Below, in pieces: positions 1 through 6,248 of a stretch of 9,406 bases of DNA. How positions within the stretch are numbered: the first letter of the stretch is position 1; each line of letters begins with the position of its first letter. A model generated the notes under the pieces. It ran no database searches, was not told where the DNA came from, and saw only the letters and a list, made by a program, of their open reading frames with translations. Source of the DNA: Nitrosomonas sp. (GTDB lineage: Bacteria > Pseudomonadota > Gammaproteobacteria > Burkholderiales > Nitrosomonadaceae); assembly GCA_005779435.1 (NCBI GenBank), contig SXJH01000063.1, positions 1 through 9,406 on the forward strand. The letters run 5' to 3'. Both the position numbers and the translations under genes were made by a program.

Positions 1-66
1 CACGGTGGCCTGCTGATTCAGCGTGTGATTCGCTCCGGTCATCGAGGTATAGATGAGTCGATCCAT
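1..66 (-). CDS. flgF: Flagellar basal-body rod protein FlgF, N-terminus (runs off the left edge)
   Basis: Only the first 22 codons are in the window. They read MDRLIYTSMTGANHTLNQQA followed by TV, the standard opening of FlgF, the proximal-rod protein that follows FlgE in flagellar operons. The start is the ATG at 64-66. The upstream GGTTGAG is a weak ribosome binding site about 5 nt away. The gene follows flgE in the same direction after a 54-bp gap, longer than the gaps between the other rod genes here. Position and sequence together make the assignment firm, although the body of the protein cannot be checked. Confidence 0.9.
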   Translation of the reverse strand, partial: MDRLIYTSMTGANHTLNQQATV

Positions 67-120
67 TTTTTACTCAACCGATATGAAATAAAGAAACAAT
101 ACAGTTCTCTCAGAAACCCA

Positions 121-1377
121 TTAAATTTGCATAATTGACTGAATAATTTGACTCTGTGTCTCGATTTGCTTGGCACTGGCCTGGTACATGCGTTGCGCCG
201 CGATCATCTTGACCAATTCCGCTGTCAAATCGACGTTGGAATCTTCAACCGCATTGGACTGAAGCACCCCCAAATTCCCGGTTTTCGGCGCACCCACCAG
301 CGGCTCTCCAGAAGCCACGCTTTCCGCCCAATGGCCATCGCCGATCGGCACCAATCCCTGCGGATTGACAAAATTAGCCAGCACAATTTGTCCGAGCACC
401 TTGGTTTGTCCGCTACTGTAATTGCCCATAATATAACCCTCCCCATTGATCGAAAAACCCGACATACGACCGGAGGTATAACCATCCTGGGTTAATGCGT
501 TAATACCGAAATCGGAACCGTACTGCGTTGCATCGGTCATGTCCAGACTGAGGGTTTGCGGCGTCAGTGCGCCCGATGTCGGATCGATGACACTAATATC
601 GATACCGACAGTCACTGCTGTCGTTGGATTTAGCAAAACGCCATTGCCATCAAACTCCAGCGTTGCCGAAGATAAAGTTACGCCGATCGGGGCGCCTGCG
701 CCATCGACCTTGCCATCCACCGTGGCGTATACATTCCAGGTATTGGCAGCCGCAGTCGATTTCTGAAAAAAGACAGACATGACATGAGAATTTCCGAGAC
801 TATCGATCACCGTTCCCGAAGTGGTGCTGTGATAAGTTTTAGGATTGGTTGCATCGAAAGTGGTTGCTATCCCGGTTACCCGAGCATCGATATTAAAACC
901 CATGTCAAACAGCGTGGTTGCTCTGGGTGCCAAATCCGCTGTAGTAAACTTCAATTTGCCCGGCTCATCGCTGGCAACGATATCGCCGTTCACATCCGCG
1001 AGAAATCCGGTTAAATTGGCACCCGACGCATCGACGATATAGCCGGAATCATCGATATGAAACTGGCCGTTCCGGCTGTAGCTAATGGTGCCGTTATCGT
1101 TCATGCGGAAGAATCCCTGGCCGTTGATCGCCACATCCAACGGATTGCTGGTTGGCGTTATATTGCCTTGACCGAATTGCTGCGCAATAGAGGAAATCTT
1201 CGATCCGATACCGACCTGCGCAGTATCGGAACCTTCCATCGAATTGGCAAAAATATCGGAAAATTGCGCAATCGATTGCTTGAAACCCGCCGTATTCGCA
1301 TTGGCAATGTTATTGCCTATCACGTCCAGATTCGTCGATGCCGCATTCAGTCCGCTTAATCCATGTTGAAAACCCAT
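121..1377 (-). CDS. flgE: Flagellar hook protein FlgE
   Basis: A 418-residue protein, a usual length for FlgE, the subunit that polymerises into the flagellar hook outside the cell. The N-terminus MGFQHGLSGLNAASTNLDVI and the following GNNIANANTAGFK (to about residue 33) form the conserved rod/hook/filament helix motif. The variable D1/D2 part fills the middle, with a FlgE D2-type stretch around residues 160-290. The C-terminal 45 residues (NLGVLQSNAVEDSNVDLTAE onward, then MIAAQRMYQASAKQIETQSQ) are the flagellar rod/hook C-terminal helix. No cleavable signal is seen, as expected for type III flagellar export. AGGAG at 1384-1388 lies 6 nt before the ATG. flgD ends 12 nt upstream and flgF follows, so FlgD (the hook cap) and FlgE are co-expressed. 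Confidence 0.96.
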   Translation of the reverse strand: MGFQHGLSGLNAASTNLDVIGNNIANANTAGFKQSIAQFSDIFANSMEGSDTAQVGIGSKISSIAQQFGQGNITPTSNPLDVAINGQGFFRMNDNGTISYSRNGQFHIDDSGYIVDASGANLTGFLADVNGDIVASDEPGKLKFTTADLAPRATTLFDMGFNIDARVTGIATTFDATNPKTYHSTTSGTVIDSLGNSHVMSVFFQKSTAAANTWNVYATVDGKVDGAGAPIGVTLSSATLEFDGNGVLLNPTTAVTVGIDISVIDPTSGALTPQTLSLDMTDATQYGSDFGINALTQDGYTSGRMSGFSINGEGYIMGNYSSGQTKVLGQIVLANFVNPQGLVPIGDGHWAESVASGEPLVGAPKTGNLGVLQSNAVEDSNVDLTAELVKMIAAQRMYQASAKQIETQSQIIQSIMQI

Positions 1378-1389
1378 ATCAATCTCCTA

Positions 1390-2058
1390 TCAAAATACTT
1401 GTTTGACGTTGGTGAAATTGACCAACCCCAATTTATCGCCCATATCCAGCAAAGTTTTGTCATCGCCTGGCGTCACGCTTCTAACTTGCCCGAGCGACAA
1501 TGTTTCCGCTTTAATATCGTTACCGCCCTGCGTTGCGCTCACAACAAAGGTATAATCCCCGATCGCCGCTTGAGCGCCGCTATCCGTCTTACCATCCCAA
1601 GCAATTTTGCTGATACCGGTCGGCTGCGCACCGAGATCCATCTGCCGCACGGGGATTCCGGAGCTGTCCAAAATACTTACTTTAAGCTGATCGACCGGCC
1701 GCGTTAACTCGACGCCGGCAATCGCGCTCTCGCCGTCCAGCGTTATCGATGTTCCCGGAACAAGCACTTTATGTCCGATCAATCCCAATGCTTCGACCGC
1801 ACGGGTATCTTCGGCGCTGGAAACCAATTGCTGCAGGGTGGAATTCAGTTTCTCTATCCCGGTCACCGTACTGATTTGCGCCATTTGGCTGGTCATCTCC
1901 GCATTGTCGAGCGGCTTCAATGGGTCTTGGTTTTTCACCTGCGCCACCAACAGCTTTAGAAAACGATCCTGCTGATCCTCTATTTTTTTCTTCGTATTGA
2001 TATTCGTTGCCGTTGCCGATGCAACGGCTTGTGTATCGGTTGCTTGTACTGAACTCAT
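1390..2058 (-). CDS. flgD: Flagellar hook-capping (scaffold) protein FlgD
   Basis: A 222-residue protein of typical FlgD length. FlgD caps the growing hook and guides FlgE addition, then is replaced by hook-filament junction proteins. The conserved FlgD N-domain is clear at about residues 24-85 (QDRFLKLLVAQVKNQDPLKP, then NAEMTSQMAQISTVTGIEKL). It is followed by the FlgD Ig-like/Tudor-like part, which includes the typical ISKIAWDGKTDSGAQAAIGD at about 150-170. The low-complexity N-terminus (MSSVQATDTQAVASATATNI) is usual for an export signal region. AGGAGCG lies about 5 nt before the ATG and overlaps the flgC stop codon, so translation is probably coupled to flgC. Confidence 0.95.
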   Translation of the reverse strand: MSSVQATDTQAVASATATNINTKKKIEDQQDRFLKLLVAQVKNQDPLKPLDNAEMTSQMAQISTVTGIEKLNSTLQQLVSSAEDTRAVEALGLIGHKVLVPGTSITLDGESAIAGVELTRPVDQLKVSILDSSGIPVRQMDLGAQPTGISKIAWDGKTDSGAQAAIGDYTFVVSATQGGNDIKAETLSLGQVRSVTPGDDKTLLDMGDKLGLVNFTNVKQVF

Positions 2059-2069
2059 GACGCGCTCCT

Positions 2070-2474
2070 TTATTGACCGATTGAAAGTGTTTTTTGCAAT
2101 AACGACTTGGTGGTATTCATCATGTCGACGCTGTTCTGATAAGAGCGCGATGCCGACATCATATTGACCATTTCGTCGACCACATTGACATTGGGCATGG
2201 TGACATAACCGTTTTTATCCGCAAACGGATGTTTGGGTTCGTACAATTGCCGCATCGGCGAGGCATCGTGCACGATACCGGCAACCTTGACGCCGCTGGC
2301 TCCGCCTCCATCCGCCTTCAAGGTACTGAAAACCACTTGCCGCCCGCGATAAGGCTCTCCCGTCGAACTGGTCACACTGTCGGCGTTGGAAAGATTACTG
2401 GCGACCACATTCAAGCGCTGGGATTGTGCCGACATGGCCGAGCTTGCGATACCGAATACATTGAATAAGGACAT
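2070..2474 (-). CDS. flgC: Flagellar basal-body rod protein FlgC
   Basis: A 134-residue protein, the normal size for FlgC, a proximal-rod subunit of the basal body. The N-terminus MSLFNVFGIASSAMSAQSQR leads into LNVVASNLSNADS, the rod signature. The C-terminal helix (VDEMVNMMSASRSYQNSVDM to about residue 122, ending LLQKTLSIGQ) is the flagellar basal-body C-terminal domain. Its ribosome binding site AGGAGAG lies inside the last codons of flgB, and the genes are separated by only 3 nt. This predicts translational coupling of the two rod proteins. Confidence 0.96.
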   Translation of the reverse strand: MSLFNVFGIASSAMSAQSQRLNVVASNLSNADSVTSSTGEPYRGRQVVFSTLKADGGGASGVKVAGIVHDASPMRQLYEPKHPFADKNGYVTMPNVNVVDEMVNMMSASRSYQNSVDMMNTTKSLLQKTLSIGQ

Positions 2475-2477
2475 TGA

Positions 2478-2894
2478 TTATCTCTCCTGTAGAGCTGATA
2501 CTAAGTTTCTGAATTCATTATTGAGAAATGTGATGCTGGCATCGTACTTGATCGCGTTATCCGCAAATCGCGTGCGCTCCATATCCATATCGACGGTATT
2601 TCCGTCCGCGCTCGGCTGCAATGGAACACGGTATAATATATGGTCGCCAAAAATCCCCTGCGCTGCGGAATGAATATGCTGCGACGATGTCACATTCAGC
2701 TTGACGTTGCTCAAACCGCTTTGCGAAGTCAGACCGAGCTTATCGTGCAGCACGCTGGCAAAATCGATGTCCTTCGCCTTAAAATTAGGCGTATCGGCAT
2801 TGGCGACATTGCTCGAAAGCAATTCCTGCCTTGCAACGCGCACGCTTAGGGCTTGATGGTGGTAGTCCAGCTCTTTATTAAGTTTATTAATCAT
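2478..2894 (-). CDS. flgB: Flagellar basal-body rod protein FlgB
   Basis: A 138-residue protein, the usual length for FlgB, a proximal-rod subunit near the MS ring. The conserved segment LLSSNVANADTPNFKAKDID lies at about residues 25-44. The C-terminal helix (NAIKYDASITFLNNEFRNLV) matches the FlgB end. It is the first gene of the leftward flgBCDEF operon. The ATG at 2892-2894 is chosen because the family begins a few residues before the conserved helix. The only ribosome-binding candidate is a weak GGACAG about 4 nt upstream. A sigma-54-like element lies about 40 nt upstream of the start. Confidence 0.95.
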   Translation of the reverse strand: MINKLNKELDYHHQALSVRVARQELLSSNVANADTPNFKAKDIDFASVLHDKLGLTSQSGLSNVKLNVTSSQHIHSAAQGIFGDHILYRVPLQPSADGNTVDMDMERTRFADNAIKYDASITFLNNEFRNLVSALQER

Positions 2895-2934
2895 TTTCTG
2901 TCCAGGCCGATTAATTAGTGATCAATCATTCATT

Positions 2935-2950
2935 AGCATTTAGCATGCCA
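2935..2950 (-). promoter_or_regulatory. Candidate sigma-54 (-24/-12) promoter for the flgBCDEF operon
   Basis: On the minus strand the sequence reads TGGCATGCTAAATGCT. It has the invariant GG (2948-2949) and GC (2936-2937) exactly 10 nt apart and closely follows the TGGCACG-N4-TTGCA consensus. The predicted start of transcription is about 12 nt beyond the GC, near 2924, leaving a leader of about 30 nt before flgB. Sigma-54 control of rod and hook genes is known in several flagellated proteobacteria. Whether it applies here depends on an enhancer-binding regulator not present in the window. Confidence 0.45.
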
Positions 2951-2983
2951 GCTATAATAAACGCATCGATCGATCGGCCAATT

Positions 2984-3020
2984 CCCGATAAAGATATGAA
3001 ATAGGTGCTATCTTTACGGG
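2984..3020. repeat. Imperfect inverted repeat between flgB and flgA
   Basis: The arms CCCGATAAAGAT (2984-2995) and ATCTTTACGGG (3010-3020) are complementary except for one bulged A, around a 14-nt centre. It lies 34-70 nt upstream of the sigma-54-like element of flgB and about 80 nt before flgA. This is a plausible place for an activator or operator shared by the divergent genes. As RNA it could also form an 11-bp stem. The symmetry is seen directly; a regulatory role is inference. Confidence 0.45.
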
Positions 3021-3070
3021 ATAATTTTGGATAGGGTTATTTATCCGAAACTTAACGGAGTTAAACAAAG

Positions 3071-3085
3071 CGGCAATAATTGCCG
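3071..3085. repeat. 15-nt perfect palindrome just upstream of flgA
   Basis: CGGCAATAATTGCCG is symmetric about its central A and ends 16 nt before the chosen flgA ATG. In the flgA mRNA it could form a short stem near the translation initiation region, or it could be a protein binding site on DNA. No factor is recognised. Confidence 0.3.
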
Positions 3086-3101
3086 AAGGCGGCAAAAAAG
3101 G

Positions 3102-3836
3102 ATGATGCAAAAAATAACGATGCGCTGCATGAAATTTACCGCTTATTGGCTGATACTTTCGCTTCTCACGCTTGTCAGCGCATTCGCGCAGCAAAAAAAC
3201 GACCATGCTCACCAGGAAATAGCACTGATTAAAAACGCCGTTGAAGTTTTTCTCTACAACAATACCGCCAATTTGCCGGGGCAGGTCATTGTCAATGTCG
3301 GTCAAATCGACAATCAGCTCAAATTGGCGAAATGTCCGCGATTAGAACCGTTCGCTCCCCAAGGAAGCCGTTTTTGGGGAAAAACCTCGGTCGGCGTGCG
3401 CTGCGAAAGCGAAGCGGCGACATGGACCATTTATGTGCAGGCGGAAGTCAACGTAATGACGGACATATTGCACGTTGCCCGTTCTGTTACACGCGGACAA
3501 ACAATTACGCATGAAGACATCGCATTGCAACATATCAATCTGACACAAACGCCGGATAGCATATTCACCGACCCGAACCAAGTGATCGGCAAAATCGCCG
3601 CCACCAACCTTACCGCAGGGCAACCGCTACGTCCGCAAATGCTGCGTGCGCCTTATGTTATCCTGCGGGGACAAATGGTTAATTTAGTCGTTCAAGGAAG
3701 GGGCTTCAATATTCGATCCGAAGGCAAAGCATTGACCGACGCAGCCGAAGGGCAGGTCGTGCAAGTGCGCAACAAATCGGGGAAAATCATCAGCGGATTG
3801 GCGCGCAACAATTCAATTGTCGAGATACAACCCTGA
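3102..3836 (+). CDS. flgA: Flagellar P-ring assembly chaperone FlgA
   Basis: A 244-residue periplasmic protein that helps FlgI assemble into the P ring around the rod. The N-terminus has a signal peptide: a basic stretch, then the hydrophobic core TAYWLILSLLTLVSAFA, with likely cleavage before QQKN. The second half carries the SAF/FlgA C-terminal domain, with VARSVTRGQTITHEDIALQH, then IGKIAATNLTAGQPLRPQML and the terminal GQVVQVRNKSGKIISGLARN. The reading frame is open back to a TTG at 3027. The ATG at 3102 (or the next one at 3105, which has AAGG 3 nt upstream) gives a normal signal peptide and is preferred; 3120 and 3129 remain possible. It is divergent from flgB, a common arrangement. Confidence 0.92.
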   Translation: MMQKITMRCMKFTAYWLILSLLTLVSAFAQQKNDHAHQEIALIKNAVEVFLYNNTANLPGQVIVNVGQIDNQLKLAKCPRLEPFAPQGSRFWGKTSVGVRCESEAATWTIYVQAEVNVMTDILHVARSVTRGQTITHEDIALQHINLTQTPDSIFTDPNQVIGKIAATNLTAGQPLRPQMLRAPYVILRGQMVNLVVQGRGFNIRSEGKALTDAAEGQVVQVRNKSGKIISGLARNNSIVEIQP

Positions 3837-3904
3837 CAACTCAAGCCCCTGGAACACTTGCTACAATTCCATATAAGCCGATCCTAATTGCCCACATTCA
3901 ACTC

Positions 3905-3910
3905 TATAAT
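3905..3910 (+). promoter_or_regulatory. Possible -10 box for the acyl carrier protein gene
   Basis: A perfect TATAAT lies 32 nt before the GTG start of the downstream gene. No convincing -35 hexamer is found at 16-18 nt; the TTGCCC at 3888-3893 is only 11 nt away. It may be a chance match or depend on an activator. Confidence 0.25.
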
Positions 3911-3942
3911 ACAACCCCTTATAACCCAATCGTTTTTTTACT

Positions 3943-4224
3943 GTGACTACCGTAGATCGTATTACTTCCCGAACCAAAGAAATTTTAGCAAACACATTGG
4001 AATTGGGAGATCGCGTACAAGCGATTGAATCGAACACGCCATTACTCGGCAATATCCCCGAATTGGATTCGGTTGCCGTGGTTACGATCATTTTAGCGTT
4101 GGAAAAAGAATTTTCGATTTCCATCGACGACGACGAGATCAGCGCCAAGACTTTTGCGACACTGGGCACGCTCGTTCATTTCATCGCATCCAAACTCACC
4201 GAAAAAACTCAAAAACCCGATTGA
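3943..4224 (+). CDS. Acyl carrier protein (stand-alone)
   Basis: A 93-residue acidic protein of phosphopantetheine-binding (PP-binding) type. The prosthetic-group serine is Ser43 in PELDSVAVVTIILALEKEF, the DS-[VLM] attachment motif at the start of helix II. Helix III follows at about 58-80 (SIDDDEISAKTFATLGTLVH). It should be modified by a 4'-phosphopantetheinyl transferase and carry acyl groups as thioesters. It is not a housekeeping AcpP by context, since no fab genes adjoin, so its pathway is unknown (lipid, polysaccharide or secondary metabolite are all possible). The start is GTG with no visible Shine-Dalgarno sequence. A stop lies in frame just upstream (3922-3924) and there is no internal ATG, which forces this choice. 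Confidence 0.85.
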   Translation: MTTVDRITSRTKEILANTLELGDRVQAIESNTPLLGNIPELDSVAVVTIILALEKEFSISIDDDEISAKTFATLGTLVHFIASKLTEKTQKPD

Positions 4225-4253
4225 TGCACAGCAAAGAATCGTCATGCACACGG

Positions 4254-4281
4254 TTGTTTTTTCCGCCAAATGATACATAAT
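4254..4281 (+). promoter_or_regulatory. Possible sigma-70 promoter upstream of the Mth938-like gene
   Basis: TTGTTT (4254-4259) and CATAAT (4276-4281) are separated by 16 nt and lie in the gap between the acyl carrier protein and the next gene. Transcription would start near 4288, about 32 nt before the TTG start codon. The match is moderate in AT-rich sequence. Confidence 0.35.
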
Positions 4282-4319
4282 CGCAACTCAAGCTTTCACA
4301 ACGAACGACGGAAAATCCT

Positions 4320-4688
4320 TTGAAACTGCACCCGGCTAATTTTGCGCATCAGAATATCTTCACAGGCTATGGAGAAGGGTATGTCACGATCAATCATATT
4401 CGTCATGAAAAAAGCCTGATTGTCTTGCCGGATCGCCTGATAACCGATTGGCCGGTCACAACCGTTGCGCAACTGGAAATTCAGCATTTCGACGCCCTGG
4501 TAGGCCATGCTCCGGAAATCATCATCCTCGGCACCGGCACCGCGCATCTGTTTCCAAATCAATCGCTATTGCGTCAGATCATGAAAATGGGCATTGGAGT
4601 TGAAATCATGAATACCCAAGCCTGTTGCCGCACTTATAATATCCTGGTGGAAGAAGGAAGGCATGTGTCCGCCGCGTTAATTATATAA
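4320..4688 (+). CDS. Mth938-like domain (DUF498) protein
   Basis: A 122-residue protein covering the whole Mth938-like/DUF498 family, which includes the mitochondrial complex I assembly factor NDUFAF3. The bacterial members have no settled biochemical role. Family hallmarks are the glycine-rich strand-turn EIIILGTGTAHLFPNQSLLR (about 66-85) and the C-terminal MGIGVEIMNTQACCRTYNIL with EEGRHVSAALI (about 90-121). The start is a TTG. It is preferred because the following KLHPANFAHQNIFTGYGEGY matches the usual family opening (MKLH..., then a GYG/GDGY turn), and a weak CGGA lies about 10 nt upstream. The gene stands alone, with gaps of about 95 bp before and 212 bp after it. Confidence 0.85.
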   Translation: MKLHPANFAHQNIFTGYGEGYVTINHIRHEKSLIVLPDRLITDWPVTTVAQLEIQHFDALVGHAPEIIILGTGTAHLFPNQSLLRQIMKMGIGVEIMNTQACCRTYNILVEEGRHVSAALII

Positions 4689-4837
4689 TTTTAAGAATAA
4701 AATATAACAAACACTCGCATTAAAGCGCCAAAATCATCCTTCCGCCCGGATAAACATCCCCCCAATTTCGCTTGTTCGACGAATAAAATTTGGAAAAAGA
4801 GGTGGTCAGCATAATTGTTATTGTGTTAAATTCATGG

Positions 4838-4866
4838 TTGGAAAGTCAGGCACAATAAATTAAAAT
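4838..4866 (+). promoter_or_regulatory. Probable sigma-70 promoter of the small exported-protein gene
   Basis: TTGGAA (4838-4843) and TAAAAT (4861-4866) are separated by exactly 17 nt. Transcription would start near 4873, giving a leader of about 28 nt that contains the AGGAG site before the 4901 ATG. The rest of the 212-bp gap upstream (4689-4837) is AT-rich with a weak imperfect AT hairpin right after the previous stop and nothing else recognisable. Confidence 0.5.
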
Positions 4867-4900
4867 TGGCTTCCTTCAAAAATTTATATAGGAGTGAAAA

Positions 4901-5128
4901 ATGAACAAATTACTTATCGCTGTTATCGCATCTGCTTTTCTACTGGGTAGCTCCGCTGTTATGGCGAGCGGCAACAAAGAATCCAAAATGCCTCCAATGT
5001 CCGCTCAAGACATTCTGAATAAAATGTCATGCGAAGGCAAAAAAGACGGTGAAAAGATTAGAGACCGCACCGATGGCGAAATGGTTACTTGCCCAGCCAA
5101 AATCAAACAGCCTAATTTCGGCAAATAA
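4901..5128 (+). CDS. Small exported protein of unknown function
   Basis: A 75-residue protein not recognised as any named family. It begins with a clear signal peptide: MNKLLIAVIASAFLLGSSAV then MA, with likely cleavage before SGNK at about residue 23. The mature part of about 53 residues is highly charged (many Lys, Glu and Asp) and has two cysteines, Cys44 and Cys64, that could form a disulfide in the periplasm. There is no lipobox and no second membrane segment. Expression signals are good: AGGAG at 4890-4894, 6 nt before the ATG, and a well-spaced promoter. It is monocistronic, with a hairpin about 20 nt after the stop. This favours a real, perhaps abundant, small periplasmic protein. Confidence 0.75.
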   Translation: MNKLLIAVIASAFLLGSSAVMASGNKESKMPPMSAQDILNKMSCEGKKDGEKIRDRTDGEMVTCPAKIKQPNFGK

Positions 5129-5147
5129 TAAAGAATCCAAGCAGTCC

Positions 5148-5179
5148 ATTCAATGCAATTGCTGTATTGCATACTGAAT
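5148..5179 (+). terminator. Stem-loop after the small exported-protein gene
   Basis: ATTCAATGCAAT (5148-5159) pairs with ATTGCATACTGAAT (5166-5179) around a 6-nt loop, with a 2-nt bulge in the right arm. It begins about 20 nt after the stop codon. No run of T follows, so it is not a classical intrinsic terminator and may instead protect the 3' end of the mRNA. Confidence 0.35.
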
Positions 5180-5183
5180 AAGT

Positions 5184-5268
5184 AGGTCAAGTTCGACGAA
5201 TCATCGATTGCGCTTCCGCATCCGCATTGCAGATCGGGAAGCCGGTTGATTATCTGTTGGCTTGACCT
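5184..5268. repeat. Nested inverted repeats in the leader region of the endopeptidase gene
   Basis: The outer arms AGGTCAAG (5184-5191) and CTTGACCT (5261-5268) enclose the inner arms GCTTCC (5212-5217) and GGAAGC (5237-5242). All are perfect. The remainder of the 265-bp gap before the next gene shows only an isolated TACAAT at 5344-5349 as a possible -10 box. A folded leader RNA or small RNA is possible but unproven. Confidence 0.25.
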
Positions 5269-5393
5269 GGCTTATTTATAGACTCGCAATAAGCGAATTG
5301 CCGATTCATCGTACAAAACCATCAAATCCGCGAATTCCGTTATTACAATAAATTTGTTCGCAATTTCTGCTGGTTTGGAGAAATAAAAGAAGA

Positions 5394-6248
5394 ATGAAAC
5401 GGATTTTGTTGTTTGTTTGCGCACTCTTTTTCTGCACGCATCACGCCGTTGCACAAAAAAATCACTTGGATCTCAAATCCCAATCCGCACTGGTCTTTAA
5501 TGTGCAGGATGAACATGTGATTTACGATAAGAACGCCGATCAAATCGCTCCCATCGCGTCGATCACCAAACTGATGACCGCGATAGTCACACTGGATGCA
5601 CGCCTATCGCCGAACGACATCATTACCATCGAAAACGCCGATGTCGACAAACTAAAGCACACGGCATCGCGATTGCGCGTGGGTAGCAGTTATCCTCGCC
5701 ACGAATTATTGCGGTTGGCGCTGATGTCCTCGGAAAATCGAGCGGCTGCAGCGCTCGGACGCACCTATCCCGGCGGGATTGAAGCATTTGTGAACGCCAT
5801 GAACATCAAAGCGCAGCAAATCGGCATGTCCAACACACGTTTCGTTGAACCTACCGGACTGAGCAGTAACAATGTATCGACAGCCCGCGATCTCGCCAAG
5901 CTTGTCGCTGCGGCCAATAGCTATGCCGTCATCCGCGATTTCTCCACCACTTCGCAACACGCCGTCGCCGCAGCCGGTAAACGCGGTCAATTGCAATATG
6001 TCAACTCCAACAGCCTGGTTAGAAATCGAGGCTGGGAAATCGATGTTTCCAAAACCGGCTATCTCAACGAGGCCGGTCGCTGTCTCGTCATGCAGGCCAA
6101 TATTTCCGGCCAACCGGTGGTTATCGTACTGCTCAATTCCTGGGGAAAAAATACGCGCATCGGCGATGCGAATCGGGTCAAAAAATGGCTTGAGAACAAT
6201 CAATCCCGCAAACAACAAGCCAACTCGCGGTCGATAAAAGCACTATAG
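5394..6248 (+). CDS. pbpG: D-alanyl-D-alanine endopeptidase, PBP7 type
   Basis: A 284-residue serine peptidase of the S11 (low-molecular-mass penicillin-binding protein) family. It would cut cross-bridges in periplasmic peptidoglycan. All three active-site motifs are present: SITK at 56-59 (nucleophile Ser56, Lys59), SEN at 113-115, and KTG at 220-222. A signal peptide covers about residues 1-20 (hydrophobic ILLFVCALFFCTHHAVA, cleavage before QKNH). There is no long C-terminal domain or membrane anchor as in PBP5/6, and the length fits PBP7/PbpG. GGAG at 5377-5380 is 13 nt before the ATG, with AGAAGA closer. The 3' end overlaps the convergent carboxypeptidase gene by 6 bp, stop codon against stop codon. 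Confidence 0.9.
   Translation: MKRILLFVCALFFCTHHAVAQKNHLDLKSQSALVFNVQDEHVIYDKNADQIAPIASITKLMTAIVTLDARLSPNDIITIENADVDKLKHTASRLRVGSSYPRHELLRLALMSSENRAAAALGRTYPGGIEAFVNAMNIKAQQIGMSNTRFVEPTGLSSNNVSTARDLAKLVAAANSYAVIRDFSTTSQHAVAAAGKRGQLQYVNSNSLVRNRGWEIDVSKTGYLNEAGRCLVMQANISGQPVVIVLLNSWGKNTRIGDANRVKKWLENNQSRKQQANSRSIKAL

Noticed and set aside
2965..2977. Three tandem ATCG units with two GATC sites between flgB and flgA, suggestive of Dam-controlled switching
   Set aside because: Only three short units, and there is no evidence in the window for a Dam-type methylase, which is uncommon in betaproteobacteria.
2957..2991. CCCGATAA and TAAA as a sigma-28 flagellar promoter towards flgA
   Set aside because: The two elements are 18 nt or more apart instead of about 11, and other spacings fail to match.
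2952..3305. 117-residue minus-strand open frame opposite flgA
   Set aside because: It lies antisense to flgA and the intergenic region, has no family resemblance, and would overlap the flgB/flgA promoters.
3888..3910. TTGCCC/TATAAT as a complete sigma-70 promoter
   Set aside because: The spacer is only 11 nt; only the -10 box is kept as a low-confidence feature.
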